64,000 nt of DNA from CAVTWS01 sp963738445 (GTDB lineage: Bacteria; Actinomycetota; Acidimicrobiia; Acidimicrobiales; SHLQ01). A program made the translations under genes and the position numbers. Position 1 is the first letter of the stretch, and each line of letters begins with the position of its first letter. Location: the NCBI GenBank assembly GCA_963738445.1, contig CAVTWS010000007.1:116308-180307 (forward strand), given 5' to 3'. The notes below the pieces were generated by a model. The model saw only the letters and a program-made list of their open reading frames with translations, was not told the DNA's origin and searched no databases. Of this stretch, positions 18,030-26,817 are shown one piece after another.

Positions 18030-19222
18030 GCCGACTCGCCGTCCTGATCCCCACGCACGACCACGGTCCACTGTTGCGGCGGGCCGCGGAGAGCGCTCTG
18101 AGTCAGACCGTCGCCGACCTCGATGTCGTCATCCTGGGCGACGGAGTCGACCCCGTCACCCGTCGGGTCGCTGAGGAGTTGGCGGAGATGGATCCGCGGG
18201 TGAGCTTCCTGGACCGACCCAAGGGTCCTCGTCTGGGCGAGATCCACCGCCACGGCTGGTTGACCAACGAGGTGAGCGCCCCTTCGGTGTGCTACCTCAG
18301 CGACGACGACCTACTCCTGCCGCACCATGTCGAGATGGCGCTGGCGGCGTTGCGGGAGGTCGATTTCGTGGCGCCCGTCGCCTCGTGGATACGTATCGAT
18401 GGTTCCGTGGCGTGCGAGCCCGGCGACATGAGCCGTGAGGACTTTCGGCGCTGGCTGGTGACGGGACCGCGGACCACCTTTGGCCTCAGTGGGGTCGCGC
18501 ACACCGTCGAGGCGTACCGCCGGTTGCCACACGGCTGGCGCACGACCCCCGCCGGGTTCTCGACGGACCACTACATGTGGAGCCAGTGGGCGGAGCAACC
18601 AGGCCTCCTCGCCCGCACGCTCACCGAACCCACCGTCGTGCATCTGCCCAGCCCGCCTCGCCGAGACTGGACACTGGAGCAACGTGTCGCCGAGCTCGAT
18701 CAGTGGGTCGCGCGGTCGTCGTCAGAGGCGTCGTTTCCTGCTCACTTCCGCGCTGAGACTTGGATGGGCCTCGACGAGGCGGCGGTCAACCTGCTGATTC
18801 GCGAGCGCTGGTTCACCCTGGCGGCCGAACACGAGACGGCCCTGCGACTCGACGCCGAGCGTTGGAACGTGGACCTGCAGGCTGCTCTCGAACGTGCCCT
18901 CGCTGACGGTCGCGCGGCACACGGACACGTTGACCAACGCCGGGCCGAGGTGGCCCGACTGACGGACGAGCTGGTCGCCCGCGATGAAACGATCATCGAA
19001 CTGCAGCGGCGGGCCGCTCAGGTCGAGGCGGCGCGGCAAGACTCGGTGGACGCGGTCGACGAACTACACGGGCACCTCGGCCGTGTCCGGGCGGCGGAGG
19101 ACGACCTCCGCGACACGCTGCAGGCCCTGGAGGGCTCCTTCGAGCGGCGCGCCGGTCGCGCCGTCCGCAGGGTGACGACCCGATTCAGGTCACGAACCCG
19201 TAAGTGGATCGGAGCTCGCTGA
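18026..19222 (+). CDS. GT2 glycosyltransferase with C-terminal coiled coil
   Basis: Residues 1 to about 230 form a GT-A domain: LAVLIPTHDHGPLLRRAAES, VVILGDGVDP, and CYLSDDDLLLPHH as the DxD-type motif. From about residue 280 the sequence becomes a heptad-rich helix (repeated Glu/Arg/Leu, for example VARLTDELVARDETIIELQ) that ends in an arginine-rich tail. Coiled-coil tails of this type occur in polysaccharide chain-length or complex-forming transferases. The GTG overlaps the upstream stop. The 3' end overlaps the convergent RmlC-like gene by 38 bases. Confidence 0.85.
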   Translation: MSRLAVLIPTHDHGPLLRRAAESALSQTVADLDVVILGDGVDPVTRRVAEELAEMDPRVSFLDRPKGPRLGEIHRHGWLTNEVSAPSVCYLSDDDLLLPHHVEMALAALREVDFVAPVASWIRIDGSVACEPGDMSREDFRRWLVTGPRTTFGLSGVAHTVEAYRRLPHGWRTTPAGFSTDHYMWSQWAEQPGLLARTLTEPTVVHLPSPPRRDWTLEQRVAELDQWVARSSSEASFPAHFRAETWMGLDEAAVNLLIRERWFTLAAEHETALRLDAERWNVDLQAALERALADGRAAHGHVDQRRAEVARLTDELVARDETIIELQRRAAQVEAARQDSVDAVDELHGHLGRVRAAEDDLRDTLQALEGSFERRAGRAVRRVTTRFRSRTRKWIGAR

Positions 19223-19736
19223 GGGGTCCGGCCAGCCGATCTCGCTCGGACAGGATGGGATCGTGGATCTGCCACGGGATGGCCAGCTCGGGATCATCCC
19301 ATCGGCAGCCGAGTTCGTCCGAGGGCGTCCACGACTCGGTGAGTGCGTAGACGAACGTCGTCGGCTGGGGGGTGTAGAAGGCATGAGCGACCCCGACCGG
19401 AATGTAGAGCGTCTGGGCGCGATCGGCGGTGAGCCGGACCGCGGCGGCTCCATCGTGTCGAAGGTCGACCAAACCGACCCACATCTCGCCGTGGACGATG
19501 TGGAGCACATCGGCGTGGGCGCGATGAACGTGGAGACCCCGGAGCACGCCTGGTTGGGAACGGACGGCGTTGAGCTGTGCGGGTTCGGTCGCGGCGTGCC
19601 AGGCGGTGCGGAAGATCTCGACGAGCTCGCCTCGGTCATCGACCCGAGGTTGGAGGTCCCAGAGGACGCAGCCCGGGGGGAGCTGCCCCCGTACGTTCCA
19701 GTTCGACTCCTCGGAACCTGTCCCGCAACCGTCCAC
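19185..19736 (-). CDS. dTDP-4-dehydrorhamnose 3,5-epimerase-like (RmlC family)
   Basis: The 183-residue cupin contains VLRGLHVHRAHADVLHIVHG, in which the RGLH histidine is the RmlC catalytic base, then VDLR, YIPVGVAHAFYT and CRWDDPELAIPW. All are in RmlC order and spacing. RmlC enzymes epimerise 4-keto-6-deoxy sugar nucleotides. The other dTDP-rhamnose genes (rmlA, B, D) are not in the window, so a related deoxysugar is possible. It is the last gene of the minus-strand cassette that starts at 23332. The GTG start at 19736 is the most upstream reasonable one and is not certain. Confidence 0.85.
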   Translation of the reverse strand: MDGCGTGSEESNWNVRGQLPPGCVLWDLQPRVDDRGELVEIFRTAWHAATEPAQLNAVRSQPGVLRGLHVHRAHADVLHIVHGEMWVGLVDLRHDGAAAVRLTADRAQTLYIPVGVAHAFYTPQPTTFVYALTESWTPSDELGCRWDDPELAIPWQIHDPILSERDRLAGPLSELRSTYGFVT

Positions 19737-19799
19737 GACGACCGACTGTAGCCGTGCCGGCGGGTTCGCCTCCGCGCCAACGTCAACCGATGGTGGGCG

Positions 19800-20758
19800 T
19801 CATCGGAGCATCGCCGGGCGAGGTCGAGCGCGCGCGAGTCCTGGATGTCGAGGGTCAACGCGGAAAGTAGCAGCTGCACGCCCACGAGGAACGGCGCGAC
19901 GGCGAGCAGCACCGTGCCGGTCGAGGCGGTGTCCTCACCGATGGTGTGCGCCACGACCCAACCCCCGAACACCACGCTCCACAGGAGCAGGGTGAGGCCT
20001 GTGAAGAGAAAGAGCGCGATCGGCGAGAACGAGCGCAGGACGTGCTTCCACATGATTCGTTTGAAGAAGCTCTTGAAGAGCAGCCTCGATATCGCCGGGA
20101 TGACGGAGGTCAGGCGGATCGTCGACGTCTCTGAGCCGTACACCGCAGGGACGGGAACGTCGAGCGCCCGAACGTCGAGGATGTTCAGGTTGATGAGCAG
20201 GTCGTTCTCGAACTCGTAACGCTTGGCGATGCGATCGAAATCGAGTCGCCGCAACGTGTCAGCAGTGATCGCGGTGTAGCCGTTCTGGGGGTCGAACAGA
20301 TGCCAGTAACCACTGGCCAGTTTGGTGAGGAACGACAACACCACGTTCCCGAAGATCCGATACTTCGGCATGCCCTTGAACGACGTCATCGAATAGAACC
20401 GGTTGGCCTTCGTGAAGCCGTAACCCTTGTCGATGATCGGATCGAGGAGGCTCGGAAGGTAGGCCGGATCCATCTGGCCGTCGCCCGCGAAGACCACGTT
20501 GATGTCGGCACCGAGCTCCAGCGCCTTCCGGTGCGCGGTGAGGATGGAGCCGCCAACCCCTTGGTTCACCTCGTGTCGGAGGAGAGCCAGGCGCGGATCT
20601 GCGGTCGCCGCGGCGCGTTCTGATGTGTGATCGGGGCTGCAATCGTCCACCACGACGACATGGTCGACGATGTCGGGCATGGTGGTGATGACGCCCGCGA
20701 TGTGATCCTCCTCCCGGTAGGCCGGGACGACGGCGGCGATCACTCGACCCCGATACAT
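19800..20758 (-). CDS. GT2 glycosyltransferase, DPM1-like with C-terminal TM helices
   Basis: AAVVPAYREEDHIAGVI, VVVDDCSPDHT and VVFAGDGQMDPAYLPSLL are the GT2 motifs of dolichyl/polyprenyl-phosphate glycosyltransferases. Two strongly hydrophobic helices follow (SPIALFLFTGLTLLLWSVVF and TGTVLLAVAPFLVGVQLLL). In the raw frame it would read on through the whole RmlC-like gene, which is implausible. A frame change near 19800 would put a stop at about 19800 or 19783, and I set the end there. The ATG shares one base with the TGA of the oxidoreductase upstream. The 3' end is uncertain by a few tens of bases. Confidence 0.8.
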
Positions 20759-21699
20759 CAGCCGGCCGCTTCGAGAACCCTCATGACGAGGTGGAGCGCC
20801 TCGCGGCCGTCGCGGCCGGACACGAGGGGCGTGCCGGCCTCGTTGATCGCTCGCGCGAACTCCAGGAGCTCCGCCTGTAGCGGTTCCCCACGCCGCTCGA
20901 GGAAGGGGATCTCGATGACCCCCGATTGCCGGTACCTGACGCCGTGTTCCTCGAGGAACTCGGAGTGCTGGACCCGGTGCAACGTGATGTCCTGCCGGAT
21001 GAGGTCAGCCGTGACGTAGGTATCGCGTTGGGTGAGCGAGATCTCACGGATCTTCTGCTGGCCGAGGCGGCTTGCGGTGAGATCGGCCGTCACTCCGTTG
21101 GCGAAACGCAGCAGCACCGTCGCCAGGTCCTCGGTGGGCGACCGGTCGTGGCGGGTGAGCGCGTGAACGGACTCGACTGTCGACCCGACCAGCCAGCGGA
21201 TGACATCGAGGTCGTGGATCATGAGGTCGAGCACCACGCCGTCGGCGATGCGGGAGGAGTAGGGACTGATCCGGGCGGCCCGGATGTGGTGCAGGCCGTC
21301 GAGAAGGTGCGGCAGCTCGCGGACGGCGGCGTTGAAGCGTTCGATGTGGCCGACCATCAGCACCGCGCCGCTGACCTCGGAGGCGGCGATGAGTGCGTCG
21401 GCCTCATCGATGGTCGACGCGATCGGTTTCTCGACGAGCAGGTGTATGCCTCGTTCGAGCAGCGGTACGCCGACTTCGGCATGGAGATGGTTGGGCAGCG
21501 CGAGAACCGCGGCAGTGACGCCGGGGATGAGTGCGTCCACCGAGGCCGCGGCGTCTGCACCGACGGACGCGGCGAGCCGGTGGGCTCGTTCGAGGTCGGC
21601 ATCGATGACCTGCACCACCCGTAGCTCGCGGGTCGTCGAAGCGACGCGCGCGTGGTTGGTCCCCATGACCCCGGCGCCGAGGACTGCGATGTCGATCAC
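20758..21699 (-). CDS. Sugar-nucleotide 3-dehydrogenase, WlbA/WbpB-like (Gfo/Idh/MocA)
   Basis: The 313-residue protein has IAVLGAGVMGTNHARV (Rossmann), LLVEKPIAST (EKP motif), VGHIERFNAAV and LMIHDLDVIRWL, a set typical of the UDP-N-acetyl-sugar 3-dehydrogenases WlbA/WbpB and GnnA. These oxidise C3 of an N-acetylated sugar nucleotide to a ketone. The downstream partners in that pathway, an aminotransferase and an acetyltransferase, are encoded directly upstream here with four-base overlaps. The start is GTG, overlapping the aminotransferase stop. The exact substrate (UDP-GlcNAc or its uronic acid) is inferred. Confidence 0.82.
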   Translation of the reverse strand: MIDIAVLGAGVMGTNHARVASTTRELRVVQVIDADLERAHRLAASVGADAAASVDALIPGVTAAVLALPNHLHAEVGVPLLERGIHLLVEKPIASTIDEADALIAASEVSGAVLMVGHIERFNAAVRELPHLLDGLHHIRAARISPYSSRIADGVVLDLMIHDLDVIRWLVGSTVESVHALTRHDRSPTEDLATVLLRFANGVTADLTASRLGQQKIREISLTQRDTYVTADLIRQDITLHRVQHSEFLEEHGVRYRQSGVIEIPFLERRGEPLQAELLEFARAINEAGTPLVSGRDGREALHLVMRVLEAAG

Positions 21700-22793
21700 G
21701 TCAGCGCGCTCCGGACCCGGTCGATGATCTGATCGACGTCGGTGGTGGAGAGCCCCGGGTGCACGGGCAGCGACAGCACCTGGTCCACGATCTGGGCGGC
21801 GACGGGCGTCTTGTCGATCATCACCCGTGGGTGCGACCGGTAGCAGTCGTAGTCATGAACGAGCTTGGGGTAGTAGATCCCGCAGCCCACCCCCAGTTCG
21901 TTCAACGCGCCGACGAGGTCGTCGCGGGTGCGGCGAGCGTCGGGCGTGATCCGCACGGTGAACTGGTGCCACACGTGGTCGTGCCCCGGGGGCGTCGTCG
22001 GGACGATGAGCCCTTCGATCCCGGCCAGCCCGTCGACCAGGCGAGCGGCGTTCGAACGGCGGCTGGCGTTGATCGAATCGAGGCGAACCATCTGTGGGAT
22101 GCCGACCGCAGCCTGGAGGTCGGTCATGCGGTAGTTGTGGCCGGGTACCTCGTACTGGTACCGCTGGCGCATGCCCTGGTTGCGCAGCACCCGCATGCGG
22201 TCGGCCAGGTGGGCATCGTCCAGGGTGATCATCCCGCCTTCACCGGTGGTCACGTTCTTGGTGCCGTACAGCGAGAAGCAGCCCAGCCCGAACGATCCCA
22301 CCGGCCGGCCGTCGACGGCGGCGCCGTGGGCCTGCGCGGCGTCCTCGATCACCGCCCAGCCGCTGGTCGTGCCGGTGGCGGTGATGGCGACGATGTCGGC
22401 GGCCAGACCGTAGAGGTGGACGGGCATGAGCGCTCGGGTGCGCGGACCGGTGGAGGGTTCGATGGTGGCCGCGGTGACGTTGAACGTCGACGGGTCGATG
22501 TCAGCGAAACGGGCGGTGGCTCCGGCCTCCAAGATCGCGTTCAGGGTGGCGGCGAACGTGAAGGGGCTGGTGATCACTTCGTCGCCGGGCTCGAGTCCCA
22601 AGGCCTCGATCGCGAGCACGAGGGCGGTGGTTCCGGAGGTGACGGCGATCGCATGTGCCGTCCCGGTGAGCTCACAGAAGAGACGCTCGAGCTCGGCCAC
22701 CTTGGGGCCCTGCGCGAGCATGCCCGAGCGCAGGACCTCGAGGACCTGATGCTCCTCCTCGACACCCAACATGACCTTGGAGATCGGGATCAT
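21696..22793 (-). CDS. DegT/DnrJ/EryC1/StrS aminotransferase, WlbC/WbpE-like
   Basis: The 365-residue PLP enzyme shows ITSPFTFAATLNAIL, ALMPVHLYGLAADI, VIEDAAQAHGA and CFSLYGTKNVTTGEGGMI. The lysine of GTKN is the Schiff-base residue. The pattern is that of sugar aminotransferases making 3-amino sugars (WbpE/WlbC, GnnB). MIPISK at 22793 is the start because its ATG overlaps the upstream acetyltransferase stop (ATGA). The expected donor is glutamate and the substrate is the 3-keto sugar nucleotide from the neighbouring dehydrogenase. Confidence 0.9.
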   Translation of the reverse strand: MIPISKVMLGVEEEHQVLEVLRSGMLAQGPKVAELERLFCELTGTAHAIAVTSGTTALVLAIEALGLEPGDEVITSPFTFAATLNAILEAGATARFADIDPSTFNVTAATIEPSTGPRTRALMPVHLYGLAADIVAITATGTTSGWAVIEDAAQAHGAAVDGRPVGSFGLGCFSLYGTKNVTTGEGGMITLDDAHLADRMRVLRNQGMRQRYQYEVPGHNYRMTDLQAAVGIPQMVRLDSINASRRSNAARLVDGLAGIEGLIVPTTPPGHDHVWHQFTVRITPDARRTRDDLVGALNELGVGCGIYYPKLVHDYDCYRSHPRVMIDKTPVAAQIVDQVLSLPVHPGLSTTDVDQIIDRVRSALT

Positions 22794-23332
22794 GGATTCC
22801 TCTCCTCGCACTCGGGACAGACGAACGAGAGCGGTGGGTCGACGTTCCTGGTCACCACCCGGCCGCACGCGCACACCCATCCGGCGGGACGCGCCGGCAC
22901 CCCCATCACGAGTTGATGGTCGGCGACCGACTTCGTCACCGTGCTTCCGGCGGCCACGGTGGCGTAGCGGCCGACCTCCAGTCCGCAGATGATGGTGGCG
23001 TTGGCGCCGATCGATGCACCGTGTCGGATCAAGGTGGGGACGACCTCGAAACCGTGATTCCCCGCCCGTGGGTAGAGATCATTCGTGAAGACGGCACTCG
23101 GACCCACGAACACGTCGTCCTCGATGGTCACCCCGGCGTACACGGACACGTTGTTCTGGATCCGTACGCCGTTGCCGATGTGGACCCCGGTGTCGATGAA
23201 CACGTTCTTGCCGAAGCTGCAGTCCGCGCCGACGACGGCGTCGCTTCGAACCTGGCCGTGATGCCAGACGTTGGTGCCGGCGCCCAACGTGGCCCCGTCC
23301 TCGACGATGGCGGTGTCATGGATGTAGGTCAT
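22790..23332 (-). CDS. Left-handed beta-helix N-acetyltransferase, WlbB/WbpD-like
   Basis: The hexapeptide-repeat pattern covers most of the 180 residues (TAIVEDGATLGAGTNVW, FIDTGVHIGNGVRIQNN, ASIGANATIICGLEVG). VFTNDLYPRA is the catalytic-site region of WlbB/WbpD-type 3-N-acetyltransferases. A C-terminal four-cysteine ribbon (CACGRVV...CPEC) follows, seen in some members. It acetylates the 3-amino group of the sugar nucleotide with acetyl-CoA. Its ATG overlaps the stop of the upstream membrane protein, and its stop overlaps the aminotransferase start, so the cassette is tightly coupled. Confidence 0.88.
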   Translation of the reverse strand: MTYIHDTAIVEDGATLGAGTNVWHHGQVRSDAVVGADCSFGKNVFIDTGVHIGNGVRIQNNVSVYAGVTIEDDVFVGPSAVFTNDLYPRAGNHGFEVVPTLIRHGASIGANATIICGLEVGRYATVAAGSTVTKSVADHQLVMGVPARPAGWVCACGRVVTRNVDPPLSFVCPECEERNP

Positions 23333-24915
23333 GAGGATGTGGCCGATGTCTCAGGGACAGGACAAACGGAGGCGAGACTACCGGGCGCTTCGCTGGGATC
23401 ATCGGTTTGACCGCCGGAACGCGATCCTCGGCCCAGCTGCGTCCAGCCGATCGGGAGGAGCATCACGGACAGCATGAAGGCGCCCATCATGTAGCGCGCA
23501 TCCTGAGCCGGGTTCAGGGCGATCACCGACAGCTGCTGCGCAAGGAGCGGAGCGCCACAGAGCAGCCCGATCCTTCGCCGCGATCGAATGGCGGCCAAGG
23601 TGAGGGCGACATAGGACGCGTAGATCCATGTCGGCGCGCGCCAGAGGTACCACTCCCGGCTTCGTCGCCCCACCTCTCGGAGCGCGTCGAGTCCCCACTC
23701 ATGGAATGTGTCGACGGCGGGGGTCGTTTCGAGGTTCCACTGGTTCGGGTCGATACCGGCGCTGACCGTATAGAGAACGGAGATGCCGCTGTCGACCGCC
23801 ATCGGTCGCCATGCGATGCTCCCGGCACACAGCCGGTGGCCGATGATCGTGCCTGGGGCCTCGGTCAGGGCTTCTCGCCATTCGGCCACGAGGTCGTCGC
23901 GCAACTGATCCATGCGTGAGTAGTCGAGGCCCGCCTGGTAGTAGAGGGTGTCGACCGTGTAGCAGTTGTAGAAGCTCGACCACGTGGCCAGGGGAGCCAA
24001 CTGCTCGAGAAGGGCGCGGTCGTCGGCGTCGATCGTCTCCGGGTGATGGTGAACGACTGCGCCGATGTCGTGGATGAACGATGCGACCGTGAGTTGTGGT
24101 GGCGACGCTTCGATGTCGACAAGCGGGTAGATGACCGACTTCGCCACGAGGACCGTTGCGGCGATCGCTACCCACGTGATGATCGTTCGGCGGCGTAACC
24201 CTCGAACGGTGATCACCAGGATGACCGCGAGCGCGGTCACCATGACGATCCCGTTCTGGCGGGAATGGGTGGCGACGAAAGCCGAGGCGGTCAGGTACGC
24301 GAGGGCGACGCGAGGTAGATGATCGACATCTGATCTGGCGAGCCACGCTCGCGCGAGTTCGATGAGCGCGGCACCGATGTGGAGCAGGGCCGCGGAGTAC
24401 GGGACGTCCTTCCAGACGCTGACCGAGAACGCGCCCGCCATCGGGCTGCAGGCGACGACCGCGAGCACCGTGTAGACGGGAAGGCGGGGGGATCCGCACC
24501 GGCGTAGCGCGATCGCGACCGCGGCCAGGCCCGAGGCGAGGAACAGCTGCTGGACCAGCGTCAGCACCGCGGGGCTGTCGACGAGGAGCTGCGACACCCG
24601 CATAGCCGCGATGTACGCCGGGGGGTGGGCGTCGGACCAGTTGCCGTCCAGCGCCTGATGCCAGATGCTCAGTGAATCCGCCGTCATGATTCCCGGCTTG
24701 AAGCCGAGGAACCAGAACAGGAAGGGCAGATCGACCAGAAGGGTGAGGCCGATGGGCCACCGGACCTGGCGCCAGGTGGCCGTCAGCCGATCACGAGTTG
24801 CGGGGCTCGGATCGGCGGCACGCTCAGAACCGAGTTCTGGTGACGTCGGGGTCGTGGCCGGGTGACCTGGATCGAGCCCCCGTCCGTCTGTTTCCTCTTC
24901 CGCGCAGGTGGTCAC
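23329..24915 (-). CDS. Polytopic membrane protein, GT-C-like (DUF6020-type)
   Basis: The 528-residue protein has about ten hydrophobic segments. Near the first external loop GFKPGIMTADSLSIWHQAL...DAHPPAY is the acidic motif typical of DUF6020 / GT39-like membrane glycosyltransferases. A further soluble portion at about residues 290-400 carries no known domain. It heads the minus-strand cassette with a 4-nt overlap into the acetyltransferase. It starts with GTG 24915, and TAGGAC lies eight bases upstream as a weak -10. It is likely to transfer a lipid-linked sugar outside the membrane, by inference. Confidence 0.7.
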   Translation of the reverse strand: MTTCAEEETDGRGLDPGHPATTPTSPELGSERAADPSPATRDRLTATWRQVRWPIGLTLLVDLPFLFWFLGFKPGIMTADSLSIWHQALDGNWSDAHPPAYIAAMRVSQLLVDSPAVLTLVQQLFLASGLAAVAIALRRCGSPRLPVYTVLAVVACSPMAGAFSVSVWKDVPYSAALLHIGAALIELARAWLARSDVDHLPRVALAYLTASAFVATHSRQNGIVMVTALAVILVITVRGLRRRTIITWVAIAATVLVAKSVIYPLVDIEASPPQLTVASFIHDIGAVVHHHPETIDADDRALLEQLAPLATWSSFYNCYTVDTLYYQAGLDYSRMDQLRDDLVAEWREALTEAPGTIIGHRLCAGSIAWRPMAVDSGISVLYTVSAGIDPNQWNLETTPAVDTFHEWGLDALREVGRRSREWYLWRAPTWIYASYVALTLAAIRSRRRIGLLCGAPLLAQQLSVIALNPAQDARYMMGAFMLSVMLLPIGWTQLGRGSRSGGQTDDPSEAPGSLASVCPVPETSATSS

Positions 24916-24926
24916 ACTGGTGGGTC

Positions 24927-26162
24927 CTAGCTTCGCGTGCGGCTGGTCGAGATCGAGCCGAGCAGTCGGGCCCGGACCTGACGTCGCCGTGCCGAGCGCA
25001 GAGACGCCGGTCGGGCGCTCGCCGCCTGGACCCCGGTCCGAAGCAGAGACGCGGCCGCCCGGATGGTGGCGAGGACTCTAGTTGGCGTTGGGCTGTTCTT
25101 GCGCACCATGTGGAGTCGGTTTGTCCACTGGTGGCGGACGGCGAGGGGCGACGCCAGGCCGATGGTGGCGGACTGGCGGTGGGATGCCCGGGCCTCGGGG
25201 ACATACCGATAACCCCAACCGGACCGGGAACCCCGCCACGAGAGGTCGGCATCCTCGTAGTAGAGGAAGAAGGACTCGTCGAAGCCGCCGACATCGGCCA
25301 GGTAGGCCGCTCTCAGGAGGACCGATGCGCCGCACCAGCCGTCGACGTCGGCGGGCGAATCCCAGGTCGCATCGTCGACGGCGAGCCAGCCGATGTCGCC
25401 GGCGTTGCCGTTCGGGAGTCGGTAGGAGCCGGCGTGCTGGAGCACATCGACCCGGTCCGGGGCGATGTCGACATCGACCCAGGACTCGGCGGCCCGGGCC
25501 ACGACGGGCGACGAGCCGACCCGTGCGGTCACGGTGCGTCTCGCCGCGATCCGGAGCTGGGCTCGTGTCACCCCGATCGGGGCGGCGATCCTCAGGGTGG
25601 ACCCGCCCGGCGCGACCCAGAGCGTTCCGTCGGCGCCGGGCAGGGGTTCGCCGCCGGCGACGTGCACCGACAGTTCGTCATCGGAGGTGCGGGCGCCGGT
25701 GATGACCAGCGGATCGGATGTCGAGACGACCAGTTCGGCGAAACGTTCGTCGAGCGTGATGCGTGGACAGGCGGCGCCGAGACGGGGATCCGCCTCCAGC
25801 GCCTCGACGAGATGACGCAGCCAACTCGGTTCCACGGTCGAATCCGGGTTGACCAAGCCGACGTAGTCGATCCCGTCGAGATCCCCGAATGCCAGGTTGT
25901 TGGCGCTGAATCCGGTGTTGCCGGCCGGGTTCGGGAGCAGCCGGACCCAGCCGCCGAACCTCTCGGCGAGCTGGTCGAAGCTGCGGTCGACGGAGCCGTT
26001 GTCGATGACGACGACCTCCCGCTGGTCGGGCGGCCATTCGAGCGCCAGGAGCGACTCGACGCATCTCACCAGCAGCGGTCCGGCGTTGTAGTTGAGCACG
26101 ACGAGGCGGACGAGAGGTGTTCGAGGCACGGTCGGGACACCAGTCACGTCGGGATTGGCCAC
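24927..26162 (-). CDS. GT2 glycosyltransferase with inserted beta domain (rhamnosyltransferase-like)
   Basis: VRLVVLNYNAGPLLVRCVES, VVVIDNGSVD, GNTGFSANNLAF and VGLVNPDSTVEP are GT2 motifs of the WbbL/rhamnosyltransferase type. The second half of the catalytic domain (WCGASVLLRAAYLADVGGF, LYYEDADLSWR) is separated by about 110 inserted residues of beta-rich character (about 25400-25720). GTG 26162 was chosen; an antisense TAGCCT -10 box about 48 bases upstream would give a short leader. The ORF stays open further upstream but overlaps the divergent mauE-like gene. It ends 12 nt before the DUF6020-like gene, so the two are probably cotranscribed. Confidence 0.82.
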   Translation of the reverse strand: MANPDVTGVPTVPRTPLVRLVVLNYNAGPLLVRCVESLLALEWPPDQREVVVIDNGSVDRSFDQLAERFGGWVRLLPNPAGNTGFSANNLAFGDLDGIDYVGLVNPDSTVEPSWLRHLVEALEADPRLGAACPRITLDERFAELVVSTSDPLVITGARTSDDELSVHVAGGEPLPGADGTLWVAPGGSTLRIAAPIGVTRAQLRIAARRTVTARVGSSPVVARAAESWVDVDIAPDRVDVLQHAGSYRLPNGNAGDIGWLAVDDATWDSPADVDGWCGASVLLRAAYLADVGGFDESFFLYYEDADLSWRGSRSGWGYRYVPEARASHRQSATIGLASPLAVRHQWTNRLHMVRKNSPTPTRVLATIRAAASLLRTGVQAASARPASLRSARRRQVRARLLGSISTSRTRS

Positions 26163-26209
26163 ATTGGGGTTCGGCGGGGGCCGGAGGTCACCGGAAGCGA
26201 TGGACCCCG

Positions 26210-26219
26210 AGGCTACAGT
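26210..26219. promoter_or_regulatory. Overlapping divergent -10 boxes (TACAGT on +, TAGCCT on -)
   Basis: AGGCTACAGT holds a plus-strand TACAGT at 26214-26219, seven bases before the mauE-like GTG. The same TA also serves a minus-strand TAGCCT (26215 back to 26210) facing the GT2 gene. The two hexamers share two base pairs, so the site could fire in both directions. Confidence 0.45.
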
Positions 26220-26226
26220 CGCCGAC

Positions 26227-26817
26227 GTGGACACGCTGACCGGGCCGTTCGCCATTGCGGCGCTGGTGATCGCCGTCGGCGGGGCCGCGAAACTGCTCGC
26301 CCCCGAGCCGACCGCGATGGCGTTGGCCGCGCTCGGTGGGCCGTCGTCGCCGGTCGTCCCCCGGTTGATGGGCGCGGCGGAGCTCGCCCTGGGCGCAGTG
26401 GCGATCGCCATTGGTGGTCGACCGGTGGCGGTCGTGGTGGCAGTTGCGTACCTCGCCTTCGCGGCGTTCGTGCTCCTCGCCCGCCGCCACGGTGGTGTCG
26501 CCTCGTGCGGCTGCTTCGGGCGGTCCGACACTCCGCCCTCGTTGATCCATGTGGCCGTGAACCTGGCCGGTGCCGGCGTGGCGATCGGTGCGTCGTTCGT
26601 CGGGTTGCCCGCCCTCGACGAGATCGTCGCGGATCAGCCCGCCGCCGGAGTGCCGTTCGTGCTCGCCATCCTCGCCGGCACCTACCTGGTGTATGCCCTG
26701 CTGACCGTCGTACCCGAGCTCCTGGCCGCGAGCCGGGCGGCGGCGCCGGCCGTGGGCTCCTTCCGCCTGGTCGGCCCTGTCGGGGTCGCCGCTCCTACAC
26801 GAAGGCTGCCGTCTTGA
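26227..26817 (+). CDS. MauE-like membrane protein (DoxX/MauE family)
   Basis: The 196-residue protein has four to five transmembrane helices (FAIAALVIAVGGAAKLL, LMGAAELALGAVAIAIGG, VVVAVAYLAFAAFVLLA and others). The SCGCFGRSD motif after the third helix is the CxC signature of MauE-type proteins. MauE is known to be needed, with MauD, for maturing the disulfide-rich methylamine dehydrogenase light chain. Here the next gene encodes a cysteine-rich light-chain-like exported protein and the one after a MauD-like thioredoxin, which supports the same role. GTG 26227 is preferred over ATG 26200 because of the -10 box seven bases upstream. Confidence 0.8.
   Translation: MDTLTGPFAIAALVIAVGGAAKLLAPEPTAMALAALGGPSSPVVPRLMGAAELALGAVAIAIGGRPVAVVVAVAYLAFAAFVLLARRHGGVASCGCFGRSDTPPSLIHVAVNLAGAGVAIGASFVGLPALDEIVADQPAAGVPFVLAILAGTYLVYALLTVVPELLAASRAAAPAVGSFRLVGPVGVAAPTRRLPS

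Noticed and set aside
19190..20758. GT2 protein of 522 residues running through the RmlC-like gene
   Set aside because: The last third is the RmlC gene read out of frame. A frame change near 19800 gives a normal stop, so the gene is ended there.
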